Shown: positions 25,378 to 34,948 of the stretch, in pieces
Layout of the letters: each line of letters begins with the position of its first letter
Position numbering within the stretch: position 1 is the stretch's first letter
Origin: an uncultured Thermomicrobiaceae bacterium
GTDB taxonomy: Bacteria; Chloroflexota; Chloroflexia; Thermomicrobiales; Thermomicrobiaceae
Direction: 5' to 3'
Assembly: GCA_938082375.1 (NCBI GenBank)
Contig: CALKCJ010000020.1
Location: 124,001 to 188,000 of the forward strand
Length of the DNA: 64,000 bases
Made by a program: the position numbers and the translations under genes
Notes under the pieces: model-generated
Databases searched by the model: none
What the model was told of the DNA's origin: nothing
What the model saw: only the letters and a program-made list of their open reading frames with translations

Positions 25378-26427
25378 ATGGCAGCCCCACTGCTGGTGCA
25401 GCCGGAGATCCAGGACGACCGTGCGGTACCCCGGGCCGGGGAGCGGATCACCCGCGACGCCTACGGCCGCCCGATCACCTATCTTCGCGTCTCCCTCACA
25501 GACCGCTGCAACCTCCGCTGCGTCTACTGCATGCCGGCCCACGGGGCCAAGTTCGCGCCGCGCGAGGAGCTCTTGTCTGACGAGGAGCTGCTGACCGTCA
25601 TCCGCGCGGCGGCCAAGATCGGCTTCAGCAAGATCCGGCTCACTGGCGGCGAGCCCACCATCCGGCCGCACGTCGTCGACCTGGTGCGCGAGATCGCCCG
25701 CATCCCCGGCATCGAGGACATCTCGATGACGACCAACGGGCTGCTACTGGAGCGCATGGCGCACGACCTCAAGGCGGCCGGCCTCAAGCGGATCAATATC
25801 AGCATCGACACACTGGATCCGATCCGCTACAAGGTGATGACCCGCGGCGGCAAGATCGAGAAGGTCTGGGCAGGGATCGCGGCGGCCGAGGACGCCGGCC
25901 TCACGCCGATCAAGCTGAACGCCGTGGTGGTGCGCGGCATGAACGACCACGAGGTACCGGATCTCGCCGCGCTGACGATCGATCGTCCCTGGCAGATGCG
26001 CTTCATCGAGGTGATGCCGCTCGAGGGGGTCGCCGATGTCCACGACGCCGGCCTAGTGACTTCCGCCGAGACGATCGAGCTGATCGAGCGCGTCCACGGC
26101 AAGCTGATCAAGCTCGAAGCACCACTCGGCGACCCGGCACGCGTGTATCAGATCCCCGGCGCGCGAGGCACGCTCGGGTTCATCAGCCCGGTGAGCGAGC
26201 CGTTCTGTGCCTTCTGCAACCGCATCCGCCTGACAGCCGATGGCAAGCTCCGCCTCTGCCTGTTGCGCAACGACGAGGTAGACGTGCGTGAGATCCTGCG
26301 CGCCGGTGGGACGGAGGACGACCTGATCGAGCAGATCCGGTTCGGGGTCTGGCGCAAGCCGTGGGGCCACGGACTGCGCGAGGGCGACCGCAATACCGGC
26401 CGAGGTATGAGCCAGATCGGCGGCTAG
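25378..26427 (+). CDS. moaA: GTP 3',8-cyclase (molybdenum cofactor synthesis)
   Basis: Radical SAM enzyme that rearranges GTP in the first step of molybdenum cofactor synthesis. The ATG is chosen from AAAAGGAG 11 bases upstream; 349 residues. The radical SAM cluster motif is CNLRCVYC. A second 4Fe-4S site uses CAFCNRIRLTADGKLRLC near the C terminus. The protein ends IGG, the conserved double glycine tail of MoaA needed in catalysis. No other moa genes are near, and no E1-like protein is visible to link it with CysO. Confidence 0.96.
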   Translation: MAAPLLVQPEIQDDRAVPRAGERITRDAYGRPITYLRVSLTDRCNLRCVYCMPAHGAKFAPREELLSDEELLTVIRAAAKIGFSKIRLTGGEPTIRPHVVDLVREIARIPGIEDISMTTNGLLLERMAHDLKAAGLKRINISIDTLDPIRYKVMTRGGKIEKVWAGIAAAEDAGLTPIKLNAVVVRGMNDHEVPDLAALTIDRPWQMRFIEVMPLEGVADVHDAGLVTSAETIELIERVHGKLIKLEAPLGDPARVYQIPGARGTLGFISPVSEPFCAFCNRIRLTADGKLRLCLLRNDEVDVREILRAGGTEDDLIEQIRFGVWRKPWGHGLREGDRNTGRGMSQIGG

Positions 26428-26561
26428 GCTCCCTGCTCCCTGTGTCCAAGCCCCTCTCGGTACACCCCATGCAGAAAACGGGCGCTCGGCTTAGCGTGTT
26501 CCCCTCCTCATAGCGGCTGGCCCCCGGACAATTGAACCCACTCGCAACAGGCGTGACCCTC

Positions 26562-27056
26562 TCAGCGTCCCGGAGTGCGGGGTACAGGTGGGACAGCCTG
26601 GACTGCCCGCCCCCGTTGCGCGCGGAGGATAGACACGAGCAGTTCGAGCGCGGCAGCCATTTCCGGGCTGCGTACGAGGTCGAGCGCCTCCCGGAGACCG
26701 AGCCGCTCGGTGCGACGCTGGAACCGCGGATAGGCGTCGTTCATCACTGCCGGAGCGCGCATCGCCAGGTCGAAAAACGGCTCGTAGTGGAGCTGGCTCA
26801 GGACCCCCAGCAACATCATGGCGTTGGCGATCATGCCCATTAGCTCGGGACGGTTGATGGCGCTAAAGGTCTCGTCAAACTCCTCAAGGGTCGCGTTGAG
26901 GCCCGCGAGGACACCGCTGGCTGCCAGCAAGTCGATCGTGTCCAGGAGCTGTTCGATGGCGTCGGCATTGGTGGCGACGCGGGCCAGCAAGCGGTCGAGG
27001 CGCTGCTGCTGTTCTGGGGTCAGTCGTTCGACCGGCGTGGTCTCGTGCTCGCTCAC
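26562..27056 (-). CDS. DUF1641 family protein
   Basis: 164 residues from a GTG preceded by AGAGGGGAG; the open frame 12 codons upstream is less likely. It is nearly all helical, with an acidic head, a Gln/Leu/Arg-rich helix (LTPEQQQRLDRLLARVATN) and a hydrophobic mid section (PELMGMIANAMMLLGVLSQL). This matches DUF1641, usually encoded beside SQR-like or formate-dehydrogenase-type flavoproteins. Its function is unknown. It is last in an operon with the SQR-like gene on the minus strand, 13 bases downstream of that gene's stop. Confidence 0.75.
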   Translation of the reverse strand: MSEHETTPVERLTPEQQQRLDRLLARVATNADAIEQLLDTIDLLAASGVLAGLNATLEEFDETFSAINRPELMGMIANAMMLLGVLSQLHYEPFFDLAMRAPAVMNDAYPRFQRRTERLGLREALDLVRSPEMAAALELLVSILRAQRGRAVQAVPPVPRTPGR

Positions 27057-27069
27057 ATCGGTCTCCCCT

Positions 27070-28223
27070 CTAGTGCCCGAAGAGGTTGGCAAACCAGTAG
27101 CGCTCGAAGCCGACTTTCACCGCCCGGAACGCGCGCATGCCACCGAGCAAGCGGCAATCCGGCACCGTGGCTCGGCCGAAGAGCTTGTCGGTGAAGTTGC
27201 ACCAGACGGCGGCGCCCATGTATCCGGTATCCATCACGCAGATGCCCACCATGTTGTACAGTTCTCCAAGGTAGGCGCCGCGCTCGCGGTCGATAATCTG
27301 GCTGACGACGTGTTCGGCCTGGAAATGAGCGAAGACTCCGGCCATGCCGAGGCCGATGGTGGGCGCCACCGCATCGCCGATACCCCACACGTTGTCATAG
27401 CGCGGTGAACGCATTGACGGTAGAGTCACGTCCATGTAGCCGTCGGCGGTCGCCAGTGGTGAGGTTCGAACCACGTCAGGTGCCCGATGGTTTGGCACGA
27501 TGACAGCGAAGTCGTACTCCAACGCACGCCCGTCTGACGAGATAAGGGTTCGGTTTTCCCGATCGTGGCGTGCGAGGCCGAACGCGCCTTCGAAGCCGAC
27601 GCCGAAGTCGTCGAGGAACTTGCGGAAGCCCTCCACCATCTGGGGACCGAAAGTCTCCATCGGCTCAGCCCACGGATGGAAGACCGTGATCCGCGTCCGC
27701 TCGGCGACTCCGCGTTGCTCGGCGAGATACTTGAGCATGAAGGCGACCTCGAACGGGGCCGGTGGGCACCGATAGGGCCAGGAGAGCGGCCCGACGACCA
27801 CCGGCCTCCGTTAAAGTGGCGCAGTCGCTCTCGTAGCGCGAGCGCGTGCGCCAGCTCCCAGGGAGCCTCGTACCCCGCGACCGCAGCGTCTTCAACGAGT
27901 TCCGAGCCGAGGGCGACGATGAGATAATCGTACTCCAAGCTCCCCTGCTCGGTCTCGACTGTGTTGGCATCGGGATGAATACCGGTGACCGTTGCCTGCA
28001 GCACGCGCGTCCCGTACCGACCCTCGAGCAGCTTGAGCGGGCGCCGGATCTCGTCGGGCTCGCGCTTGCCAGTGGCCACCCACAGGTAGCTCGGCCGGAA
28101 CTCGTGCCACGCGCTCCGGTCGACCAAGACGACCTCGAACTCGCCAGGCTGTCCCCACTTGCCAAGTCGGCTGGCAGAGACGGCTCCGCCGGTTCCGCCG
28201 CCGAGAATTACGACCCGCTTCAT
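27070..28223 (-). pseudogene. Frameshifted SQR-like FAD oxidoreductase
   Basis: A flavoprotein of the sulfide:quinone reductase/NDH-2 family, read in two frames. Frame one gives the N terminus with the FAD loop VVILGGGTGGAVSASRL and runs to residue 141 (ALRERLRHFNGGR) at about 27801. Frame two continues from VVVGPLSWPYRCPPAPFE, containing the conserved SQR-family Cys (about residue 153), to the C terminus. Total length 1154 bases is one short of a clean 384-codon gene plus stop, so one G was probably lost in CGG-TGG, or the read has an error. It is preceded by GGAGGTTAGAC and followed by DUF1641. Confidence 0.75.
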
Positions 28224-28307
28224 GTCTAACCTCCTGTTGGCGGCGTGTTGGCTCCAGGAGGCTGAACGGAACTCAGTGGTGCGGCTGATTTCGCCTCAGT
28301 GCTGCGC

Positions 28308-28336
28308 AGCATAGGTGCCCTCGGTCAAGACTGCAA
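28308..28336 (-). promoter_or_regulatory. Predicted promoter of the SQR-like/DUF1641 operon
   Basis: On the minus strand TTGCAG, 17-base spacer, TATGCT. Start near 28300, leaving a leader of about 78 bases. Its presence argues that the frameshifted gene was recently functional. Confidence 0.5.
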
Positions 28337-28515
28337 GGCCGTGATCGGAAAGAGCGATGTGATTGACCGCGGCGAGCCGGCCTGCTAGCCTGCCTCGCGA
28401 GGGCGGCCGCCCTGGCGGCTTACGCGTGGCTCGGTGAGGGCGACGCTGAAGGCAGGCCGCGCAGGGTAGCCGTGGCTGGCCTCGAGGCGTGGGTCGCTGC
28501 ACAGGGAGACGTGGC

Positions 28516-29709
28516 ATGAGCGCGGCGAACCTAGTACGGGAGAAGCTGGCCCAGGCGACGCAGGTTCTGCAGGAACTGGACATCGACCTCTGGCTGCTCC
28601 TGGCCCGGGAGAGCGACGTGATCGGTGACCCCAGCCTGCCGCTCGTCGTTGGCACCAGCGTGACCTGGGAATCGGCCTTCCTGATCTCGCGGACGGGCGA
28701 GCACACCGCGATCGTCGGCACCGGCGACGTCGAGAACATCCGCCAGACGGGCGCTTGGGAGCACGTGGTCGGCTACGTGGAGGGCGTGAGCCGGCCGCTG
28801 CTGGAGGCGCTCGATCGCTATGATCCCCGAACCATCGCACTCAACTACTCGCGCGACGACGTGCTGGCCGATGGGCTGACCCACGGGCTCTATCTCCTGC
28901 TCCAGGACATTCTAGCTCCCACGTCGTACTGGTCGCGGGTCGTCGGCGGCGAGGACGTCGCCAGGCGGGTGCGCAGCCGCAAGTCGCCAGAGGAGCAGCG
29001 ACGCCTGCGCCAGGCGGTCGGAACAACGCTCGAGATCTGGGATGCCCTGCGGGCCTGGCTGCGGCCAGGCCTGACCGAGCGGGAAATCGCTGCGTTCATG
29101 CGCCGCCAGGTGCGTGAGCGCGGGCTGGAGACGGCCTGGGATCCGCGTTACTGCCCCACCGTCACCGCCGGCCCGGACTCCCCGGTCGGCCACGTTGGCC
29201 CCACCGACATTGCCATCCAACGGGGGCAACTCCTGGCGATCGACTTCGGCGTGCGGCAGGAGGACTACTGCTCCGACATGCAGCGGACGTTCTACTTCCT
29301 GGCCGAGGGCGAGACGGCCCCGCCGGAGCCGGTCCAGCGGGCGTTCGATCTGGTCGCTGGCGCGATCCAGGCGGCCGCTGGAGCGCTGCGCCCGGGCGTG
29401 CAGGGCTGGGAGGTCGATCAGGTCGCCCGCGAGCTATTTGCGCGGGCCGGGGCCGAGGAATGGAAGTTCGGGCTCGGGCATCAGGTGGGACGAGCTGTCC
29501 ACGACGGCGGCTGCCTGCTTGGGCCGCGGTGGGAGCGCTACGGGCAACGGCCGTACGAGCGGGTGGAGCCGGATCAGGTCTATACGCTGGAACTCGGGGT
29601 GAGCGTGCCGGGTTACGGTCGCGTCAGTCTCGAAGAGGAAGTTATCGTCCATGCGAGCGGCTGTGCGTTCCTGGCGCCGCCGCAGCGCGAGCCGATCCTG
29701 ATCGGGTAA
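28516..29709 (+). CDS. M24-family metallopeptidase (Xaa-Pro aminopeptidase-like)
   Basis: Second M24 peptidase in the window, 397 residues, starting at the ATG after GGGAGACGTGGC. Metal ligands by position: Asp243 (LAIDFG), Asp254 (YCSDMQRTFY), His322 (FGLGHQVG), Glu359 and Glu373 (SLEEEV). The N-terminal domain (1-160) is the creatinase-like lid. All five ligands are kept, so it should be active, probably on proline-containing peptides. An M20 peptidase gene follows after 10 bases, making a peptide-degrading operon. Confidence 0.9.
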   Translation: MSAANLVREKLAQATQVLQELDIDLWLLLARESDVIGDPSLPLVVGTSVTWESAFLISRTGEHTAIVGTGDVENIRQTGAWEHVVGYVEGVSRPLLEALDRYDPRTIALNYSRDDVLADGLTHGLYLLLQDILAPTSYWSRVVGGEDVARRVRSRKSPEEQRRLRQAVGTTLEIWDALRAWLRPGLTEREIAAFMRRQVRERGLETAWDPRYCPTVTAGPDSPVGHVGPTDIAIQRGQLLAIDFGVRQEDYCSDMQRTFYFLAEGETAPPEPVQRAFDLVAGAIQAAAGALRPGVQGWEVDQVARELFARAGAEEWKFGLGHQVGRAVHDGGCLLGPRWERYGQRPYERVEPDQVYTLELGVSVPGYGRVSLEEEVIVHASGCAFLAPPQREPILIG

Positions 29710-29719
29710 GGGGACTCCG

Positions 29720-30907
29720 ATGGAGCAGGTGGCGTCATCGCCTCAAGGCAAGCTGGTCGCGCGCCTGCACGCGCGAGCGCAGCGCAGGGCCGAGGAATAC
29801 CTGCGCGATCTCACGCGGTTGGTGAACCTGGACAGTGGCACCCTCGATGTCCACCTGGTGAACGAGGTCGGTCACGAGCTCGCCGCGATGCTGGAGCGCG
29901 GCGGCTGGCGTGTGGAGCGACGCCCGGCCCCCGGCTTCGGCGACCACCTGGTGGCGACCTTGCCTGGAGACGGAAGACGGCGCGTGATGCTCTTGGGACA
30001 CTTCGACACGGTCTACCCGGCCGGCACAGCCGCCTTGCGCCCCTTGGCGGTGCGCGAGGGCCGGGCCTACGGGCCCGGAGTGCTCGACATGAAGGGCGGG
30101 CTAGTGCTCGGCATCCATGCAGTGGAATTGCTCGCCGGCTTCTCCGACCTGGCCCGGCCGGATCTGGTCTTCGTCCTGAACAGCGACGAGGAGGTCGGAT
30201 CACCCACATCACGGCAGCTCATCGAGGAGACTGCGCGCACGGCCGACGCTATCTACGTGCTGGAGCCGGGGCGCGAGCCGGGCGGAGTGCTGGTGACGCG
30301 TAAGGGTGTGGGGATGTACACGGTGACGATACACGGCCGCGCCGCGCACGCCGGCGCGGCACCGCAGGACGGGCGTAGCGCCGTCCTGGAGCTGGCCCAC
30401 AAGACGGTGCAGTGGCACCAGCTCAACGACTTGGACAAAGGTACCACCGTCAACGTCACGGTCGTGCGAGGCGGCACACGGCGGAACGTCATTCCTGAGC
30501 GAGCCACGGCCGAGATCGACGTCCGGGTGCCCAGCCGCGACGAGGCGATCCGCGTGGACCAGGCGATCCGTGAGATCGCGGCGCGGTCGTGGGTGCCGGA
30601 CACCCGGGCGGAAGTGAGTGGAGGACTGAACCGGCCACCGATGGAGAAGCAGGCCGGCACGCTCCCGCTCCTGGAGCTGGCGCGGGCGATCGTCGCGTCG
30701 ATGGCGCTGGAGTTCGCAGAGTTGACAAGTGGGGGCGGGAGCGACGGGAACTTCACCGCGGCGCTCGGGGTGCCAACGCTCGACGGCCTGGGGCCGATCG
30801 GGCGCGGGCCGCACAGCCCCGAGGAGTACATCGAGCTGGAGAGCCTCCCAGCGCGGCTCGCGCTCCTGGCCGCGCTCATCGCGCTGGCATCGCCGCGCTC
30901 GGGTTAA
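29720..30907 (+). CDS. M20-family zinc peptidase (carboxypeptidase G2-like)
   Basis: 395-residue M20 metallopeptidase. Ligands and catalytic residues: His94 and Asp96 in LGHFDTVYP, Asp123 in GPGVLDMKGG, the Glu pair at 157-158 in NSDEEVG, and the late GPHSPEEY motif. A lid or dimerization domain (about 195-300) carries GRAAHAG. It could be a peptidase, a carboxypeptidase G2-like enzyme or an acyl-amino-acid hydrolase. It follows the M24 gene by 10 bases with GGGGACTCC upstream. Its 3' end overlaps an opposing HxlR regulator gene by about 32 bases. Confidence 0.9.
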   Translation: MEQVASSPQGKLVARLHARAQRRAEEYLRDLTRLVNLDSGTLDVHLVNEVGHELAAMLERGGWRVERRPAPGFGDHLVATLPGDGRRRVMLLGHFDTVYPAGTAALRPLAVREGRAYGPGVLDMKGGLVLGIHAVELLAGFSDLARPDLVFVLNSDEEVGSPTSRQLIEETARTADAIYVLEPGREPGGVLVTRKGVGMYTVTIHGRAAHAGAAPQDGRSAVLELAHKTVQWHQLNDLDKGTTVNVTVVRGGTRRNVIPERATAEIDVRVPSRDEAIRVDQAIREIAARSWVPDTRAEVSGGLNRPPMEKQAGTLPLLELARAIVASMALEFAELTSGGGSDGNFTAALGVPTLDGLGPIGRGPHSPEEYIELESLPARLALLAALIALASPRSG

Positions 30908-31253
30908 GCTCCTTGTCGCGCCGGCCTGGAGGGTCGCCGAGTAACCAGACTCGGCCGTACGCACGCATGTCGCGGATCAGCGGCACCAGCGCCTGACCCT
31001 TCGGCGTCAGCTCGTAACGTGGGCGCGTCGAGTCGGGCCCGGCGAGACGCTGGACGATCCCCTGCTGTTCGAGCTGCTTGAGCCTCGTCGAGAGGGTCTT
31101 CGGGCTAATGCCGGTAACCGACCGCTGTAGCTGCGTGAAGCGCTTCGGGCCCTTCGCCAGGTCGCGGATGATCAGCGGTGTCCAGACGTCGCAGATGATC
31201 GACGCCGTCCGTGCAAGGGGGCAACGGTCGAGCGAGTCCTGGGACGTTCTCAT
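30876..31253 (-). CDS. HxlR-family transcriptional regulator
   Basis: Winged-helix regulator of 125 residues. The conserved early cysteine is in RCPLARTASIICDVW (Cys11), often a redox or electrophile sensor in this family. The winged-helix part reads LQRSVTGISPKTLSTRLKQLEQQG, typical of HxlR/MarR-like DNA reading. The gene overlaps the tail of the M20 peptidase on the other strand. What it regulates is not visible; the convergent M24-M20 operon and the O-antigen ligase-like gene are the nearest candidates. Confidence 0.88.
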   Translation of the reverse strand: MRTSQDSLDRCPLARTASIICDVWTPLIIRDLAKGPKRFTQLQRSVTGISPKTLSTRLKQLEQQGIVQRLAGPDSTRPRYELTPKGQALVPLIRDMRAYGRVWLLGDPPGRRDKELNPSAAMPAR

Positions 31254-31485
31254 GTATGGGCGCCCTCCACGAGCTCATCCTCTCTGAGGCGAGCGAGCCA
31301 GCGGCCCGTGGGTACGACCTCTACTAGCGCAAGGATAGCACGGGACGGCAGCGATCGGGTTGACAGAACGCGCAAGCGAAGCTGAATCCTTGCGATTGTG
31401 GTCGGAACCGGATGGTATGACCGGCGGGTGCGGGTATGATCCTCACTGGGGCGGGGATAACTGGTCGTCGATGCTGGGATGACTC

Positions 31486-32985
31486 ATGAGGAGCGAGCGC
31501 GCTCAGCAGATATCCGATTCCGAGCTGCCACGGCGGCCCTGGGAAATCTCCTTGCCGGCGTGGCCGGCGTCGACGGTGCCGGCCCCGCGGTGGCTGGTGA
31601 CCGCGCTCGGGGTCGTCGGCGCTGTCGCTGGTGGGGCGTTGATCGGGGTGGTGGCGGCGACGCTCGGCCCCATCCCGGCTGCCGGACTGCTGGGCGCGGT
31701 GGTGGCCGGGATCGCGATCGCGAGCGACGCGCGAGCCGGGCTTTGGGTGGTGCTCGCCATCTCCACACTGCTGCCGTTCGCGGTAATCCCGGTCAAGGTT
31801 GTGCTGACGCCCTCGCTCCTGGAAACGGCGAGCGCGGCGGTACTAGCGGTTTGGCTTCTTTCGCTCCTGCTTCGACGCGACCAGGTGCTGCCGTCGCACG
31901 TCGCCGGGCTGTGGGTTGCCCTGCTGGTCGTGGTGACGCTGTTCGCGTTCGTGCTCGGGCTGGGCCGGGGTTACACCACGCAGACGTACCACGACTACAT
32001 GAAGTTCATCTTCGGCGTGCTGCTGTTCTACGTGGTCTGGAGTACGACGCGGGCACTCGGCGACGCGTGCCGACTGCTCACCGTGCTGCTGGCGGCCACA
32101 GGCCTGGCCGCGCTCGTTGGGTTGGCCCTCTACGCCGCTGGCCCGCGGATCACGCTGCTGGCGCTGGCGAGGCTGATCCCCTACGGCTATCCCAGCGCCC
32201 GCATTGTCCGCTACATCGAGGACGACCCGGCCAAGCCGATGCGCTTGACCAGCACCTCAGTGGATCCGAACTCCTTCGCTGGCCTGCTGGCTGTTGTGCT
32301 GGTGCTGGCGGTGGTGCAAGGGATCGCCCAGCGGCCGCTGCTGCCACGCTGGCTCTGCTGGGGCGTCGCGGCAGTGGTCGCCCCGGCGCTGCTCCTGACC
32401 TACTCGCGCGCCGGCTGGCTGGGAGCGGCCGCTGGCATCGGGCTGGCCGCCGTCCTACGCTATCGCTGGATGCTTCTCCCCGGCATCGGCGCGCTCGCGA
32501 GCGCGCTCACACTGGGGCTGGGCCAGGTCTTCTTCCAACGGCTCTGGCTGGGCTTCACGCTGCAAGACCCGGCAACCAGGATGCGGCTGGAGGAGTATCG
32601 CACCGCCCTGGCAATCATCAGGGAGTATCCGCTCTTCGGGGTCGGCTTCGGCGAGGCGCCGACGCTCGCGCTCTGGACCGGCGTCTCGAGCATCTACCTG
32701 ATGATCGCCGAGCGGATGGGACTGCTCGGCCTGGCTGCATTCTTACTGGCGGTGGGGTCGATCACGCTAGTCGGCTTGCGGGCCTGGCACCAAACCGCCG
32801 ACCAGCCAGCGGGCGATTTGCTCCTGGCGCTTATGGGCGCGCAAAGCGCGGCGCTCTTCATTGGGCTGTTCGACCACTACTTCTTCAATATCAGCTTCCC
32901 GCACATGGCGACCATCTTCTGGACGGTGCACGCGCTGATCCTGGCAGTGAGCCAGCGGGCGACTGGAGACGAGGCGGCTGTTTGA
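31486..32985 (+). CDS. O-antigen ligase/polymerase-like membrane protein
   Basis: 499-residue multi-pass membrane protein with about 11 hydrophobic helices. Between them is a large loop with DPNSFAGLLAVVL, LLLTYSRAGWLG and LEEYRTALAIIREYPLFGVGFGEAP. These are the marks of the Wzy_C/WaaL O-antigen ligase family, which joins polysaccharide chains to acceptors. The sugar or target is unknown, and no glycosyltransferases are adjacent. The ATG is internal to a long alternate frame that is an antisense-type shadow. TTGACA (31359 region) is a possible -35. Confidence 0.85.
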   Translation: MRSERAQQISDSELPRRPWEISLPAWPASTVPAPRWLVTALGVVGAVAGGALIGVVAATLGPIPAAGLLGAVVAGIAIASDARAGLWVVLAISTLLPFAVIPVKVVLTPSLLETASAAVLAVWLLSLLLRRDQVLPSHVAGLWVALLVVVTLFAFVLGLGRGYTTQTYHDYMKFIFGVLLFYVVWSTTRALGDACRLLTVLLAATGLAALVGLALYAAGPRITLLALARLIPYGYPSARIVRYIEDDPAKPMRLTSTSVDPNSFAGLLAVVLVLAVVQGIAQRPLLPRWLCWGVAAVVAPALLLTYSRAGWLGAAAGIGLAAVLRYRWMLLPGIGALASALTLGLGQVFFQRLWLGFTLQDPATRMRLEEYRTALAIIREYPLFGVGFGEAPTLALWTGVSSIYLMIAERMGLLGLAAFLLAVGSITLVGLRAWHQTADQPAGDLLLALMGAQSAALFIGLFDHYFFNISFPHMATIFWTVHALILAVSQRATGDEAAV

Positions 32986-33061
32986 TCCTGGCCAGCAGCC
33001 TTGACAGCCAGCGTTGGTCGCTATAGCGTCAGGCAGCGGTTGAACGTGACAGAGAGGGGAC

Positions 33062-34807
33062 GTGGCCATGGCGCTGGACGCGGTCTACCGTCGCCACATG
33101 GACATCACCGTGGAGTACGACGTGCCGGCCAGGATGCGCGACGGCACGAGGCTGTATGCGGACGTTTACCGGCCTGCTCGCGGTGGGCCCTTCCCGGTAC
33201 TCCTGATGAGAGTGCCGTACGACAAGAGCCAGGCGGAGAACCTGACCTATCATCACCCGGCCTGGTACGCGCGGCAGGGCTTCATGGTCGTCGTGCAGGA
33301 CACGCGCGGGCGCTGGCGCTCGGAGGGGGAGTTCTACCCCTTCCAATTCGAGGCTGAGGACGGGTACGACAGCGTCGAGTGGGCCGCTGCGCTGCCAGGC
33401 TCCAACGGTCGCGTCGGGATGTACGGCTTCTCGTACGTCGGCGCGACCCAGCTTCTGGCGGCGACCACGCGGCCGCCGAGCCTGCGGACGATCTGCCCCG
33501 GGTTGACCGCTTCGCAGTACTACGAGGGCTGGGCCTACAACGGAGGCGCCTTCGCGCTCGCGTTCAACGCGTCCTGGGCGACGTTTCTCGCGATCGACAC
33601 CGCCAAGCGGCGCGGTGACGACGCGCTGACGGGGCAGCTTGCCGCTGCGTTCTTCCAGGCCCCTGCCTGGTATGGCTTCTTACCGCTCAATCAGTATCCG
33701 CCGCTCGCCTCCAGCGGGCTGGCGCCGTACTTCTTCGACTGGCTCGCGCACTCCAGTTACGACGACTACTGGCGCCGCTGGAGCATCGATGAAGACTACT
33801 CGCGGATCACGGTGCCCGCCCTGCACATCGGCGGCTGGTACGACATCTTCGTCAACGGTACGGTGAAGAACTTCGCCAGCTTGCGTCGCGAGGCCGGCGA
33901 CGAGGCGGCACGCCGGGCGCAGAAGCTGCTCGTCGGCCCCTGGTATCACATTCCATGGGGCCAGGTGACCGGCTGCGTCGACTTCGGGCCCGAGGCGCGC
34001 AACATCGTCGATCTGTGGCAGGCGCGCTGGCTCAAGCAGTTCCTGCTGGACGAAGACACCGGCGTACTGGATTCACCGGTCACCACCTTTGTGATGGGCA
34101 TCAACGAGTGGCGCGACTTCGACGACTGGCCGCCGCCGGGCGTGAGCGAGCGCCACCTCTACTTGCACAGCGCGGGTGCGGCCAATTCGGTCAACGGTAA
34201 CGGCCGGCTGAACCTGGAGCCGCCCGGCGGGGAGCCACCGGATGTCTACACCTATGATCCGATCTTCCCGACACCCAGCGCTGGCGGACGCTCCTGCTGC
34301 TTCCCCACAGTCGCGCCGATGGGGCCGGCCGATCAGACGGCCATCGAACTCTCCAACGCCGTGCTGGTCTACACCTCGGCTCCACTCGAACGAGAACTCA
34401 TGGTGGTGGGGCCGGTGCAGGCGACGCTGTACGCAGCCTCTTCCGCCCCCGATACCGACTTCACGGTCAAGCTGTGCGACGTCAGTCCGGCCGGGCAATC
34501 CATCAACATCGCGCAGGGGATTATCCGTGCGCGCTTCCGTGAGTCGCTTACCCAGCCGAAGCTGATCACGCCGGGTGAGATCTACGAGTATCGGATCGAC
34601 CTGGGCCCCACCGCGCACGTGTTCCGGCGAGGCCACCAGATCCGCGTGCAGGTATCGAGCAGCGATTTCCCACACTGGGATCGCAACCTGAACACCGGCG
34701 GCGAGCTCGGCGCAGAAGGCGCAGCGGCCACGCGGGTGGCGACACAGCTCGTCCTGCACCAGCACAATTTCGCCTCTCGGGTGACGTTGCCGGTTCTCGA
34801 GGAGTAA
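33062..34807 (+). CDS. CocE/NonD-family alpha/beta hydrolase
   Basis: 581-residue serine hydrolase resembling X-Pro dipeptidyl-peptidase and cocaine esterase (S15-like). The alpha/beta core has RMRDGTRLYADVYRP, the oxyanion-type PVLLMRVPYDK strand, and the nucleophile Ser124 in GFSYVGATQ. The later IHIGGWYDIFVNG gives the Asp and VGPWYHIPWG the His. A C-terminal jelly-roll domain (about 350-575) completes the family layout. Cytosolic, no signal peptide. The GTG at 33062 or the ATG at 33068 may be the start. It probably cleaves dipeptides or esters. Confidence 0.9.
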   Translation: MAMALDAVYRRHMDITVEYDVPARMRDGTRLYADVYRPARGGPFPVLLMRVPYDKSQAENLTYHHPAWYARQGFMVVVQDTRGRWRSEGEFYPFQFEAEDGYDSVEWAAALPGSNGRVGMYGFSYVGATQLLAATTRPPSLRTICPGLTASQYYEGWAYNGGAFALAFNASWATFLAIDTAKRRGDDALTGQLAAAFFQAPAWYGFLPLNQYPPLASSGLAPYFFDWLAHSSYDDYWRRWSIDEDYSRITVPALHIGGWYDIFVNGTVKNFASLRREAGDEAARRAQKLLVGPWYHIPWGQVTGCVDFGPEARNIVDLWQARWLKQFLLDEDTGVLDSPVTTFVMGINEWRDFDDWPPPGVSERHLYLHSAGAANSVNGNGRLNLEPPGGEPPDVYTYDPIFPTPSAGGRSCCFPTVAPMGPADQTAIELSNAVLVYTSAPLERELMVVGPVQATLYAASSAPDTDFTVKLCDVSPAGQSINIAQGIIRARFRESLTQPKLITPGEIYEYRIDLGPTAHVFRRGHQIRVQVSSSDFPHWDRNLNTGGELGAEGAAATRVATQLVLHQHNFASRVTLPVLEE

Positions 34808-34883
34808 CGGGTGGTGTTGACGGAACCACTTCGCGGGTCGACCGGCTTGCCACCCGCGGGGCGCCGATGAGTACACTACCGGA

Positions 34884-34911
34884 GCGGGAGCGGAGACAGC
34901 ACCGCTCCCGC
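34884..34911. repeat. 10-base inverted repeat upstream of the aminotransferase
   Basis: Perfect 10-base arms, GCGGGAGCGG and CCGCTCCCGC, around an 8-base loop (34894-34901). It lies just after a TACACT box (34874-34879) with TTGCCA 19 bases before it, so it could be an operator or leader hairpin for the next gene. There is no T run, so a terminator is less likely. Confidence 0.5.
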
Positions 34912-34948
34912 GCGGTGTTGGACGAGTGGATGGGGACGTCGAGCAAGC

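Noticed and set aside
31479..33026. 515-residue frame overlapping the O-antigen ligase-like gene
   Set aside because: It is a +1 shadow: low complexity, Arg/Gly/Ala-rich, no family resemblance. The 499-residue frame has clear membrane helices and Wzy_C motifs.
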